Translations under genes and position numbers: made by a program | Assembly (NCBI GenBank): GCA_028023455.1 | Contig: JAQFVV010006310.1 | Location: 2,792,001-2,856,000 of the forward strand | Origin: Epiperipatus broadwayi | Lineage: Eukaryota > Onychophora > Udeonychophora > Euonychophora > Peripatidae | DNA: 64,000 bases | Reading direction: 5' to 3' | Notes under the pieces: model-generated | Databases searched by the model: none | Told to the model about the DNA's origin: nothing | The model's input: only the letters and a program-made list of their open reading frames with translations | Shown: piece by piece, positions 46,732 to 59,454 of the stretch | How the letters are laid out: each line of letters opens with the position of its first letter | Numbering within the stretch: position 1 is the first letter of the stretch

Positions 46732-47283
46732 TCTAATTTAGTTTTGTCTATCATGATTATAAATATTTAAATAAAAGATCATTCACAGTCATGCATTAAT
46801 CTAACCTTCAAGAAGACGGATGTATTAGTTAATAAGTATCAGACAACTGAGAACAAAGACCATAGTGTTATTTGGTCTTAATCTCGGAGATAAAAAGCTA
46901 ATAAACTCACTTTATTAGCAGATATGTGTTTGTGAGCAACTCTTCCATTTTCATTTACTATATGAATAATTATATATTTTATTTAGCAAAACGTTTTTAA
47001 AGTTAGCGACGGTAAAACATTTTGTTAAATAAAATTATAAATACAATCGAAAGGAGAAAAGGAAAAATTATATAGTAATATCAGTTGCAGTGACAAGAAT
47101 TTATTGAATGGGCTTTAGGAATTTGTTTTTCTCAGTTTCTTTAAAGACCTCAAAAATAAATTATAGTGCCTCTTTTTATTAACAGCGAGCTATTTTATCT
47201 GCAGCACATCGATATATAAATTATTCTTAAATATATTTATAATTAGTACACGTTGCATAGTTATAAAGCAGATATTAAGACTA

Positions 47284-47454
47284 GCATCATTAAGCAGTGA
47301 TATTAAAACTGCAAGGATACTCTTGCCCCAGGCACAAGATAGAGACTTTGAGAAAGTTTGAAAGTAAGTTGGCATTCTTATTTTCTCAAAGTTTCTTTCT
47401 TGTGTCTGGGATGAGAGTATCCTTGCAGTTTTAACATCATTGTTTAACAGTGCT
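47284..47454. mobile_element. Short hairpin element with about 72-bp arms
   Basis: The left arm 47284-47355 (GCATCATTAAGCAGTGATAT, then AAAACTGCAAGGATACTC to ACTTTGAGAAA) is mirrored by 47384-47454. The arms differ at several sites. The loop is about 28 bp. Confidence 0.82.
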
Positions 47455-48290
47455 AGAGAAGAGAGATGATTGATTGATTACCTTCTATATAATTACAATC
47501 TAAACATTGTGCTTATAAAATTTATTTATTATTATATAAAATTCTGTGTATAATTATAAAAAACCAAGACAAAGACCAATAATAATAATATTCTTAACAA
47601 TGAGGAAATTTCTTGTTTGACAGTAGGAATTTCCTGTTTATCATTAATAAAATTTCATTTGACTAATTTCCTGCTAAAAAACATATTTAAATAATAGCTA
47701 AATTTAAACATATTCTGCTTACTAAGAAACAAATATTTAATCTTATTTATAAAAATAGACAAGTTATGATTTGTAGAGGTCTCTCTTGCTAAAATTAATC
47801 ACTGAAGGCGCATGTACTAAGGTTTTAGCCTTATATAAGTATTTACTATTTTTATAATTTCCATAAAAGTGGAAGTTGTTCAGGTATACTAATTACCTTC
47901 TCAGAGAGATAGAGCAACTTCCTCATTTTGAATTGATTATTTACTGGTAGATACTTATATCTAATATGATTAGAATTAAAATAAATCAAAATATATTTTA
48001 GTTCAAGTTTTCTCTGACAAAGAAATACAAAGCTGAAAAACAAATGCAACAAATAGCCACAACAAAATCATTTTGAACTTGACTGCAGCACTTACACTAC
48101 TCAGTAATCAGTGGATTTAACACACCTTATGGGTCAATAAGTAAATTGTTATATCTGCAAGTTTTATTATTATTTGTTTGTATTGCCTTTTAAAAGTACA
48201 ATTTTCAAAGAAAAATATAATAAAAATATTTTTTTTTACATAAAACATTTTATTAAAAATAACTTATTTTCACCTTCTCATTTTATTAAT
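47455..48290. other. AT-rich DNA, no gene recognised
   Basis: Only short ORFs were found. A palindromic AAGGTTTTAGCCTT (47819) also occurs near 10170, probably by shared repeat origin or chance. Confidence 0.45.
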
Positions 48291-48720
48291 AGATGTCAGA
48301 GCATGCTTAGCATAGTCATACTTTAGCTCAAATTTATTGTCTTTGTTGTGATTATGTGTTAATAGATATCTGGTGTGCTCATCAGAGTTGTGATCTAGAT
48401 TACAAAGTTGCTGTTTTTGTTATGACTTTGTGTTAGTAGAGGTATGAGGATGCTCAATATAACTATGATCTAGTTCAAATATTTGTGTTTTTTGTTATGA
48501 TTATGCATTAGTAGATTATTTGAGCATGCTTGGCATAGTTGTGGTCTAATTCATATATTTTCTATTTTTGTTATGATTATATATTAATAGATGTTTGAGC
48601 ATGCTAAGCATACCTGTGATCTAGTTCATGTATTTGCTATTATTATTTGGATTGTATTAATATGTGTCTGAGTATGTTTAGCTAACATGTTTACTATCTT
48701 TATTATTATTGTATTTTTAT
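48291..48720. repeat. Minisatellite, about 74-bp unit, 5-6 degenerate copies
   Basis: Units start near 48291, 48364, 48438, 48513, 48589 and 48662. Each contains GAGCATGCT(T/A)(A/G)GCATA, a GTGATCTAGTTCA-like segment and TTGTTATGATTATG-TTAATAGAT. Units diverge by roughly a quarter by eye. No ORF runs through the array. Confidence 0.85.
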
Positions 48721-48730
48721 ATCAAGTGAA

Positions 48731-49905
48731 GATTGTTCACAAATTCATGCATAATGAGAAGTGGTGTGAATTTCTGCACTGATGGATGTTTGCAGTATGG
48801 TGTGGTTAAGTTGAAAGAGGCACTGGTTTTTTTAAAAAAAAAAAACGCTTGTGAATAGTCACATGTTTAAAACTTAATAAACTGCCTCACCTATATTTAA
48901 AAGTATATTATTATCATTAAAAACCAAAGAAGACTAAAAAAACTTATTAAAAAAATTATTTGAACAAAAATTTTAAATGATAGAGAACTTCTAATAACAT
49001 ATTTGAATAAGCATGAAAAAATAGAAATGCAAATTGGTTTTAATGTGACAAAAATTATGTTCACTCTGGTATTATTTCTACATTATACAATAATATTTAA
49101 ATGAATAAATTTAAGATATTTCTTGAAGACAGTTGTGACAATACTCCCAAGTGATAACACTTGATTATCAGCACTAGTAGTTTAACATTCTTAATATAAT
49201 TCGTTCGATCATATCAGACATATCAGACTTGAGTTAATCACAAAATGAAGTTTACTATAGAATTAAACTTAGTTTATGTTAAAAATAGTTAATAGTAATA
49301 GAAATGTAATCATTTAAAGTATATATAATGAAATTTAGGGATAAAGTTTGATGAGCTGAAGAAATAGTTTTCAAGATTTTTTCTTTTTTATCTGTATATC
49401 CATCAGCCCAACTCCACCATGTTGCAATCATCTATTACTGCAAAAACCCAGACTATCCTCTTTCAATATGATGCAGTTTGTGAATAATATTCACTTGTCA
49501 TATAAGCTATGGGTGTCAAATATTTGAATCTTCATGCTTATAATAGAAATATAATCATTTAAAAAATATTTTTTAATGATGAAATTTGATAAGCTTAAAA
49601 AAAATAGATTTTCGTTTGTTTTTTTTTGTTTGTTTTTTATCAGTGCATCTTGTATCTCAACTATGTCGCAACTATCCACTATCAGAATACTAAGATCCCC
49701 CTCTCACTCATTATGCTTTACTGATGAGCAAGAGGAATCAAATACATCAACAACCCGGTCACATAGATTCAGGTATTTGATATCTCTTAGTTCACCTGAC
49801 AAGCAAAAATTATTTGTAAAATGCATGCATAATGAAAGAGAGTGGCTTGAGTTTTTGCGCAGGAGAATGATTGCGATATGGTGGAATTGAAATAATGGAT
49901 GCATT
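48731..49905. repeat. Degenerate repeat block with about 245-bp tandem duplication
   Basis: TAATAGAAAT(G/A)TAATCATTTAAA at 49296 and 49541 starts two copies. Both carry GAAATTT, then GAT(G/A)AGCT, T-rich DNA, ATC(A/T)GC and the CA(A/T)CTATC/CATCTAT region. A further segment near 48747 (TCATGCATAATGAGA) matches one near 49824 (GCATGCATAATGAAA) for about 70 bp. The 104-codon ORF at 49576-49890 lies inside this repeat, and the related copies are not open, so it is probably not a gene. Confidence 0.6.
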
Positions 49906-51013
49906 GATAAATAAAAACTTGAAAATAAATAATTGTTTTGTGTCATTGATTATATTTGAAATTAGTTACATTAATATTATTTTATTAATAAATAGTGTAT
50001 ATTTAGTTACTTCTAATTATTGAGAGCAGTGAAAATTGGTAAAATCTGTTATTAATTATAATTGTCATTAGTGTAAGGTGGAATCGAGTCTGGTGTTCGT
50101 TCCTATTAGCTCTTTTCCATAATGCGTTGGCAAAAAAAAAGTTGGATAGAAACACACACACACATCTTTGTATTCTTTACTTTTGTATTGTTTCTTGAGA
50201 TTTACTGTTAAAATTTAAAAATAACAAATTATAAATACATGTCCTAATGAAGTATACTACATTAGTTAAAATTATTAGCGTAGCAATTTCCTTAAAGTAT
50301 TTTTAATGGGCCTTATTTCCATTAAACAATTTGTGAAAAAGTACACACTTTTATTTGTCTTTTAGAAATATCTTTAAAAGATCCTGGAAGTGATTATTGT
50401 GTAATACAACTCTGACTTTTCAATGGTCACTAGATATTTTATGTTACACTGGCCTAACTGAGTGGGTGGCCCACTTTAAGACAGTGACCCTCCCCTATTC
50501 ACTGGCTGTAACTTGTTGAAATAAATTTAGAGCTTATATTAAAAGAAAAAAAAAAGCAACTGCTTTTAGACAGCCTTATTTTATCATTTTTCTTATCCAA
50601 ATCTTTTCAAGAAAAGACAACTCTTGAGATATACAAGTGGGTTAAAAGTTAGATGGTGATGGAGAATGGGAAACACTTGGGTGCATTAGGGAGGAAGATT
50701 ATTTATTCCCAGCTAAATTAACTCCATTGTCACAAACTAAAACTTTTTGAATCGTACTACTAAAATAGGCTTTTTGTAAATTAATCTTTCAAATAAAGGC
50801 TTTAACTATAATTAGATTTTGTTGTTAGATGGTTGTTATTTCTGTTCTCTTGATCATTTGTGTATAGGTAGAAAGGTTTCAATATCAAATCAACCATTTC
50901 AATCGTATATATATTTATTGTAAAATATTACTCTATATTTGTATATAAATATTTATTCTTTATGTATCAAAATTTTATTGTTTTATATTTATATGGATGT
51001 ATATTCTATATGC
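49906..51013. other. AT-rich DNA, no gene recognised
   Basis: It holds a short (CA) microsatellite near 50150-50163 and a small GC-richer patch near 50445-50515. Nothing was identified. Confidence 0.5.
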
Positions 51014-51130
51014 ATATGGTTTGGTGCAGTGGTAGAGGAGTGGCTCTGGTTATTAGATCGCGGTCCAATCTGTAACCTCCGGTGCTCTAACTTTTTATGA
51101 ACTCCCCAAGAAATCGATTATTTATTTATT
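51014..51130 (+). repeat. Single copy of the 125-bp tRNA-like SINE unit
   Basis: It starts ATGGTTTGGTGCAGTGGTAG and continues AGGAGTGGCTCTGG (A box-like region), GATCGCGGTCCAATC (weak B box) and TTTTTATGAACTCCCCAAG. It is the best-preserved head of the family tandemly arrayed at 63320-63955. A second, worse copy may occupy 51180-51300. Confidence 0.65.
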
Positions 51131-51309
51131 TTATTTTTTAATATGTTATTCGGAAGAGTTTAGAATATATATTTTTATTTATAAGATAGTTGATTTAATT
51201 GCATTATAATAGAATTCTCAAGGTCTTTGGGTCATCATTTCTGTTGCTCGATCTTTTATGAACTTCATGATAGGATTTAATTATTCAAATCATTATTTTA
51301 ATTAATATT

Positions 51310-53119
51310 TTTGTTTTTAATATCATTAAAAATTTTAATCTTTATTTACTAATAATAAATCTTATTACCACATGCACGTATATATATTATCGTAAGTATA
51401 AATGTTAAAACACGGAATGTATCAAAAAAATTTATACTCATTTTAAGACAGTAAAACATTGCATTAAAATTGTAATACTCAATATGTATTGATAACAAAA
51501 ATGAATATAAGTCATGTTTGACTCTGCAATTACAAAAATTGCTCAAAGTGATTACCATGAACAGTCAGACACTTAAATTATGGTTAACTATTGCCTGGGC
51601 AATGTTGACTAAAATATTTATATGCTGCTCATGCTCTTTCAATTTCTTTCTAAAATATCAGTGTTGCTAGTTTCTTATGTTGCACCACATCTTTTGAAGT
51701 CAAGGGATGTTAATTTAAGAGAATGTAGATGAAGCTCAACTGCAGCTCTTCATCCTATCCATTGTTCTGGCAAATTTTTATCAAGGTAAGATCTTTCATC
51801 TCAATGGAAGTATGGTGGGGCACCATATTATTGGAAGTAAAAATGTACAGGTTTTCTGTGAACTCCTATCTCATATGCATAATATTTGGTATACTTCTGT
51901 GACAAGTGTGAAAACTGTTGTAGCACCATAGAAAAAGCAGGATTTGTTGCTATGTGGTGTCTTCTGAATCTTCCCTTGTACACATCACACAGTCCCATGC
52001 ATCTCAAACTTACCACAAATGTGTGCAGTTGTATACTCATGCTTTCATTTTTGTGCTTATTTTTGAATTTTAAATATTATTTCAAAATGGTCTTGTACTC
52101 CTCAAACAACAATGATATCTACTATTTTCTTTGATTGCCCTGCCTACCACATGGCTATGCTTACTACAGTTGTCAAGAAATGTTTCCCACAATGTAACTT
52201 TTTAAATTCAATCTCTAAAATTCATTTTAAAAAAATATTGACTGCCATTCTTGGCTTCTTTTTTTTAAAGATATAATTAATTAATTGCCTTTTTTAAAAC
52301 AAAGACTTATACTAAATTTTATTGAAAGCAAGATGTAGTTTTTCATGTTTTATCCATGTTATATTTAATGAACTTTGATTATGAGCATTATGAATCCAGT
52401 TAACGAATGCAACTTCAATGTCTTTTTTTTTTTTCTAGTCCAGAAACATTTTCTATTAGATCCAATTTGATTACAAGCAATAAATATACAGTTGTTATAT
52501 TTGTCATTTTTAAAAAGAATTAAAAAGATGCTCCTGGCAGTTCATAATATTTTTAGTGACTTTTCCCTTAACCTTCTATTTTTATAGTGATGTTATAATT
52601 TACAGAATGTCTGATGTTTATTTCTCTTTCTCTCTCTCTCCAGCCCCTCTTCCCCCTATTATTATTGTTCTATCTACTTATTTATTTACCTTTTAACTTA
52701 GTTACCTGTTTACCTACCCACTTACCTATCTGTCTTGTCAGCAGTCGTCACTAACATTAATGAAGACAAGTAAATGAATGTCAATTCCAAAAATAGGTTT
52801 ATTTTTCACTTTGATGATTTTTAAAAAAAACTAGATTACAAATGTTTTTTATATTAACTGTTAAACAAGCTCATGTTATAAATATTTAATATATTTATTT
52901 TAATTTCTATGTAGATAAGAAAGGAAATGCTTTTCATGTAATGCAGTATTTTGTATTAAGCTTATGAAATAATATGTGGATTTTTATAATGTATATTTTT
53001 TAAATATTAGTTTTAAATTTTTTTTAGTTTATTTATGACAAATTGAATCGTATTCTTTTTTTTTTTTTTTTTGCCTTGCCATGATGGTTTTATTTGTTTC
53101 TGTAATAATACAAATAAAA
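51310..53119. other. AT-rich DNA, no gene recognised
   Basis: It contains a pyrimidine-rich stretch with (CT)n and degenerate TTACCT repeats near 52620-52735. ORFs reach only about 80 codons, without recognisable domains. Confidence 0.5.
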
Positions 53120-53245
53120 ATATCAACAGTGTCTTTGTATTGGTGGACGAGATGTCAGCGCGACTGCCTTATAAACAGTTGCCCGGGTTGCGGGTTCGCT
53201 TCCCGGCCGATGCTATGACATGAAAAATATATATATATCAACAGT
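53120..53245 (+). mobile_element. tRNA-derived SINE with 11-bp TSD
   Basis: ATATCAACAGT flanks the copy at 53120-53130 and 53235-53245. The head has TTGGTGGACGAGATGTCAG (A box region), ACTGCCTTATAAACAGT (anticodon arm), a B box (GGGTTCGCTTCCC) and CCGGCCGATGCTATGACATG. A TA-rich tail follows. The same link and tail are found in the other family copies. Confidence 0.87.
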
Positions 53246-53533
53246 ACCTAGATATCAATACATTTGCACAATAAAGTAATACATTAAGTACAATATTTCC
53301 ATTGAATTAATGAAATAGATTTTTTTTTTTGTCTTCAGCTGAAAATTCATTTGGATAAATTTCTATCTAAGATAGTATTTATAATGGATAATTTCTAACC
53401 GATTATATGGAATTTTTAATCAAAATAGCTGAGAGCTATGATATACTAGTTTAATGATCTATATCGAATTTACATAGTGCAAAAAAAAAAAAAAAAACCA
53501 ATTAATTAATGAAAAATAAAATTTTTTTTTTTT

Positions 53534-53681
53534 CATTTTATATAATATAATTTTACAGCCATAAATTCAAAACTAGATGCAAAAATTTATTTATTTATTT
53601 TTATATATACAGTATATAAAAAAATAATCTTTTGCATTTAGTTTTGAATTTATGGCTGTAAAATAATATTATATAAAATGA
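53534..53681. mobile_element. Short hairpin element with about 53-bp arms
   Basis: CATTTTATATAATATAATTT, then ACAGCCATAAATTCAAAACTA and GATGCAAAA (53534-53582), is mirrored by 53629-53681 with few mismatches. The loop is TTTATTT- and TATA-rich. Confidence 0.85.
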
Positions 53682-54181
53682 AGAAAATATATTTTGCAAT
53701 AAAAATATTTTATTTATCAAAACAATATCATTTATTTAACAATATATATATAACAAATGAAATGCATACCGAAATGAAAATCCATTAAAAAATGACTACA
53801 TTTATTCTTAGTGTATATCAAATAAATAATAATATATTTTGCGACAAAAGTGGATATTAAATAAAAAAAGATAAAAGATAATCCACACTTAAAATTTATA
53901 TGAAATAAAATTAATATTTAATGTATGCTTGCTGTAAATTCAATAGTAAATGCAGCCACTTTATTTTTTGTCAACTAGTTGTTGTTGTTTTTTTTTTCAT
54001 TTTGTAGTATTATATAGCTTTATAAAGTCCATAGACCATACAGTATTAGTATCAAAAATCATTTATGAATAAGAATATAATTTTAATATTACAAAGAAAT
54101 TATAAAATGTACTACTGGCCAATATAAACAGGTTTTAACATATTTCATGTAATATTATTTTCCTCTATTCTTCAGATATTG
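53682..54181. other. AT-rich DNA, no gene recognised
   Basis: Poly-T runs and short AT repeats; nothing identified. Confidence 0.5.
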
Positions 54182-54978
54182 CTGATCTGATCAGTGATAG
54201 TATCTGCATGAGAATTGAACCTGGATCTTTAAAATTGTGAGTATTGAATTTTCAGGTAACATTGTAATCTACTGGCCTTTTCTATCAAAAGCAATAGTCA
54301 GTAGAAATTTCATATACTTATTTATGAGAATCCTTCACTTTTTCCTAAGAGCAAGATTAATTAGTGGCTTTCAGACATTAGGTTGACTTATGGGGATATT
54401 AACCATTATCTTGTTAGCAACATCTTTGAATTTTCTTCTTTATACTTTTTCTTCTTTATTCAATATTTTTGTATTTTCCCAGTCAAACGAGTTCATTCAT
54501 TAGTACATGCACAGTCTGTTTGTTTTTTTGTTTTTTTTAGATAAATCTGTTTTATCTTCTCTAATCATCAGTTTGGGTGTTTTCAATCACTTTTAAATGG
54601 AGTAATCCTACTATTGCATTCACATGATATTTCATACAGGCATTTTATTTTTCAGCATTTTAAATTTAGGCTTTATAGATGTTAGAATTCTTCATAGTGT
54701 GATATGACTTTGCAAAGCTGTTCTGAAAATTTAAAGAAGTTGCCTATATGCTAATGGCAAATAATTCTATGTCGACTAGGATGTTTAGAAGCCACTAATT
54801 AATCTTGCTTTTAGGAAAAAATGGAGAAATCAAAAGGATTCTCAGAGAGAAATATACAAAATTTCTACTGATTGTTATTTTTGGAAGAATAGCTTTGCTG
54901 GTTAGAGTCTTACTTAAAATTCAATATCCATGAATCTAAGTGTCCAGTCTCAATTCCTATGCTAGTAGTTGCTGGTCA
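54182..54978. mobile_element. Foldback element with about 280-bp arms carrying a tRNA-like segment
   Basis: GTCAGTAGAAATTTCATATA, then GAATCCTT and AAGAGCAAGATTAATTAGTGGCTT (54297-54373), is mirrored at about 54795-54875. Homology continues inward to about 54450/54720 and outward to the ends. The outer arm near 54898-54965 (CTGGTTAGAGTCTTACTT, then CAGTCTCAATTCCTATGC) has A- and B-box-like spacing. Its mirror is GCATGAGAATTGAACCTGG near 54205. Confidence 0.75.
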
Positions 54979-57900
54979 GGCCACACAAAATAATGTGTTA
55001 TATAGTAACCTGTGCGCTCTTGCTTACAGTAGAATGTATTGCAAAGTTTAAATAATCTTTGATTTTTTTTAAAAGACATTCAATATTTAATATTAGATGA
55101 TGGAAATAGATTGACAAATAATTTCCTTTGTTCTTCTCCATAGTGATATTATAATTCCACTTTTTGTATTACATCATACTTTGATATATATATATTCTAA
55201 GTATTTTCTTATGGGTTAGAGTTTTTATTAAACTATAATTTTGATTTTCCAAAAACATATCTAAGAATTCCAATTTTTGTTTTTGTTTTAATTTTATTGT
55301 GAATTTAATTGAAAGGGATATATATGTTTTATAAAAATATTTGGTACCAACCTAACCAGCTATCTATATTTGAATTTTCTCTTTGAGTCTTTAAGCACTG
55401 CTTTAAACACTAGGCTGACTAATCAAGAAATTTTAGATATCTTTGCAAAAATTGTGATTTATTCTAGTGGTAATACTATTACAATTAAATTTATAAATTT
55501 GTTGTTTAATCTAAAAATTCATTGACAAGTCTTTTGTTTTTTGGTGAATTTATATTTCTCTTTTCAATTTTTTATTGTATATAAAGAAGAAAGCTATGGA
55601 CCAGGAGGTGGAGAGATATGAGATTGGGGTAGTGGGAAATATGCAATTAACAGAACGTAGATTATTTTCGAATAACTATTTTCTTACTTATAATTGAAAA
55701 AAAAATTGGTTTGGAAATTAATCTTTTTTGGCCATTAGAAAATTCTTTTTCTTTTCCAAGTAAGGAAAGAGGGGACTACACAACTGCAGTCTGGATTTGG
55801 GATTTTTATTAGTAAATACTACTGTGACTAAATTTATAAATTCATAGTATAATCTAAAATTTCTTAGAATTGGTTTGGACTTTTTTTAGTGGCCAACTTT
55901 TATGTTTTATAAATTCAATGTGAATGAATTTTAAAAAAAAAAAAAATCAAAGAAAACAAGAAGTTTCCTGCTACTAGCCATGTTACTAGAATTTTTTTTT
56001 TAACTTGTTAGAAATTACTTTAAAATAATCTTTGTTGTTGATTTTAAATGTTTTTGGAATCAGTAATCTTGGCTTTCATTTAAATGGTTGTATTATTTTT
56101 TAGTTTTTAAGTAATAAAAAAGATTTTATATTGAGCTCTTTTTTTTTGCTTATTTTATAGTAAACCATTTTATTTTTATTTTGAGTGTTGGATTGGATTT
56201 GTATTCTATGTTGCTGGATCCAAGTCCACAAGGCAATTACTTTCTGTCCCACTCCCTCTCTTCTCACTTTTTAAGAAGCCAATAAAAGAACTTTTTTAAA
56301 AAAATTTAAAGACAAAATCATACAAAATTGTCAAATTAAATCTATCAATTAGAACAGGTTGTTTGAATCAGGGAATTATAGATGCCATTAACTTACTTCC
56401 CCTCTCTTTCTCTTCTCATAAAATCCAGTAAGAAAATAAACTTACAGAAAATTTTAAAGATAGAATAATAAAAATTCCAAAACAAATCAAAAAAGGAACT
56501 TTGAAATTCTAAAGCAATCAATTTTTTATGCCAATATTGGATACATGATGACAAGAAATCTAAAGAAACTTTGAAATTACCATTTTTAGAAACTGGAAAA
56601 AACAAAAACAAATATTGCTAAAAGTTTGCTAACAAAAAAAAAGTGTCAATGAAAACTAATAGTAACAGGTTTTAGATTACACATTGAATTTATAAATTAA
56701 GTTATAGGTACTATTATTATGATAAATCACCATTTTTCTAAAGAAACCTTCAAATGATTGACTAATCATCCCAGTATTCTTTTATTATGTTAACGCAGTG
56801 TTTAAAGAATTGATAAAAGATAAAAATGGAAATGTAGATAGCCAATTAGATCAGTACCGAATATTTTTAATGAGGTAAGACTTGAATATGATCATTCAAA
56901 AAAATGTTTTAATCCTTTACATCAATACAGGTTTATAATTTTTATTTCCATTTCTTCTGTTTTTATACCTTTTCTGTTCTAATAATAAATATTATATTTA
57001 ATATTTCATAGCAATTTATACATAATCTAAATCTTTATATATATATATATTCATTTTGTTTCTAATTTTTTTGCTTTTGCCCTAAGTAATTAATTTCTTG
57101 TATTATTATTTGATACCTATTAGTGTTTCTTCTGTAATAATTATTTGTATCCTGTTAACTCTTATACATCCAGATTTTAATAAATAAATTAAATCATTTA
57201 TCTCTGTTATATGTTGATTACTTTAAAATCTATAGCTATACACTAAATATAATGATTTAAATTAATAAGTAAAAATAAAAATAATCATTGATTGAAGAGT
57301 TATAAGAAATGTGAGTAATGGAAGTGATAGCTTTGAGTGTGATCTATGGATCTTTTAAGTTCCACAACCAATTCATTCTGAGCTTTTAAATTTATAAATA
57401 GAATAAATTATAAACTTATAAGATTTTCTATGTTTTTTTCCATGTCTAATGGCATAGAATTACTGTCACATGCACTATTAAATAGAGGTTCTGATTATAC
57501 ATTGATTAGATAAAAATCAAATTAATATTCATGCCACTATCGAGTTTAAAAAATGCCTAAAGATCATTTTCAGAGTTTTAGGCATTTAATCATATTCTCA
57601 ATGTTAATTACTGCAGGAAAGTAAAATAAATAATCAAATTGCTTTATTGCTATAGAATTCAACAGAAGTTTGAATGCCAGATGTGCTAGAATGGGAATTG
57701 ATACAAGAAAATTTAATATGTCATTCTACCACAGGTCTAAATTTTGCAGGACAGTTACCCCTGTCATCATTTTAAATGGTCTTTACTACATTATCAGCAT
57801 TTTGCATTAAATGTTTTATATAGAAATGGGCTTGTGGTTGAATAATGGTATTTCTGGGTATCATATCTCCACTTTAAACTTGAATCTGGTAAATTTGAAA

Positions 57901-59300
57901 TTTTTATCATGTTCTAATCAGACAGGATTTTGTTCTCCCAGTTAAGCAACCTAAATCAAGTCCAGTTAGCCAGCCATCCATTATTGGACAGTAAGTTAGT
58001 ATCCAAATATTTTTATTTAGGATAAACAAGAATAAAAAATTGTTCAACCTTTCCTATTCTGTAGATGGCGAGACCAATAATACCTTCTGCTTCACTCCCC
58101 ATTGAGAATTTGGAGAGGCCTTTGCCTTGTAATGGACTATTTTTAAAGACATTTTATTTTATTTATTTTTATTTAAATAGGAAATTTATTTCTCTTACAT
58201 CAGTTCTCCGATTTAATATAAGCTTAGTTAATTAATGGATGCAGATGAAAGTGCTTAATAAATCTCTATTCATGCTATTCTATCAGTATTTCCAAACTTC
58301 TTTCTAGCTTGTGGTTTTCATCAATGTGGAGCTTTGGATCTAATGTAGTTTTGTCCAGAACTAATCTTTTAATTCTTTTTTAATTATCAACTTACCATTT
58401 TAATGTTTTAAATCCAAACCATTTCCTTATATAGTTATAAAAATTTGTTTCCAGTTTAATATCTACAGGTTCTTTAAAAATAATTTGTAAATTAAGATCG
58501 TAAGTGTTCGGTAAGCCATTTTTTTATCATTGTTATAGATTAACATTATATAGAAAGGGTTAACACACACATATATGCGTGTTGTGTGTCAGTTTGAAAA
58601 TGAAAATTATCCAAACAAAAGATTGAATTATTAACTTCTAAATATAGAAGTTTTTTTGTTTAAGATTTTTTTAAAGTAATTAGATAGCACCTGAATATGA
58701 TTTATGTATATATTGTTATATTTTGTAATCACCTGGTGTAATATTACATAATGACATATGATTGTTAAGAGTAAATGTAAGAGAAAAATATGTGTGTGAG
58801 AGAAAAAAGAAGATATTTGTAAATTTTAATTATTAACGCCTTCAAGGATTTTTTTTCTTTCGTAATGAATCCATGCTACAATAGCATGTTTTGATGTCTT
58901 TAAAACTATAAATTTTCAGGTCATCAGCCCTGGTTGAGATTTTGCATCACTCTATAAAAGTACTGTTTCTGCTAACTGCTCGTAAAGATAGGCATTGGTT
59001 AAAGAATGATTTATGGCCTTCTTTTGGAAAATTGTCTAAAGCGGTTTCTTTTTTCCTAAAAATAAATTGCTATAAATTAGTAAGTAGAATTTTATGGAAA
59101 AGAGATTGCTGCTGCAGTTTTAACAAAGTATCGTTTTATTAATAAACTGTATATGAAACTGTATATATTATATTTACACTTTTAAAAAAAAAAGAAAAAT
59201 CCCTTTTTCTTTTAAAAATGCAATTTTTATTTCTTTTATGTATAAAGCTGATATTTAGTTGAATTTTATTTGGTGTGATATTTAAGTTGATTTTTGATGT
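54979..59300. other. AT-rich DNA, no gene recognised
   Basis: About 4.3 kb. It holds a small hairpin (AAATGCCTAAA...TTTTAGGCATTT, near 57551-57590), TA microsatellites near 57040 and a CA/TG stretch near 58564-58590. ORFs are at most 72 codons, and none shows a recognisable domain or flanking splice pattern. Confidence 0.5.
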
Positions 59301-59444
59301 TAAAGTATTGTAGTTTTTTTTTTTCTCCATATGTCATAGCATCGGCCGGGACGCGAACCCACAACCGTCTGCAACCAACTACTTGCTTGCAAGGCGACTG
59401 CGATGACCTATCGGCTAACAACGCTTGACTAAAGTATTGTAGTT
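59301..59444 (-). mobile_element. tRNA-derived SINE with perfect 15-bp TSD
   Basis: TAAAGTATTGTAGTT occurs at 59301-59315 and 59430-59444. On the minus strand the element reads AGCGTTGTTAGCCGATAGG, a lengthened anticodon/variable region, a B box (GGGTTCGCGTCCC), CCGATGCTATGACATATGG and a poly(A) tail. It is the youngest-looking SINE of the window. Confidence 0.92.
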
Positions 59445-59454
59445 GCCCTTATAT

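Noticed and set aside
49576-49890. 104-codon ORF ending FLRRRMIAIWWN
   Set aside because: Lies in a duplicated repeat; the related copies near 48750 and 49296 are not open in this frame, so coding is not supported.
50080-50120. B-box-like GTGTTCGTTCC, possible minus- or plus-strand SINE
   Set aside because: No A box, link or A-rich tail of the SINE family was found around it.
58942-59142. 66-codon ORF after a TATAAAAG-like sequence
   Set aside because: No homology I can name, no splice-site context and normal length for chance ORFs here.
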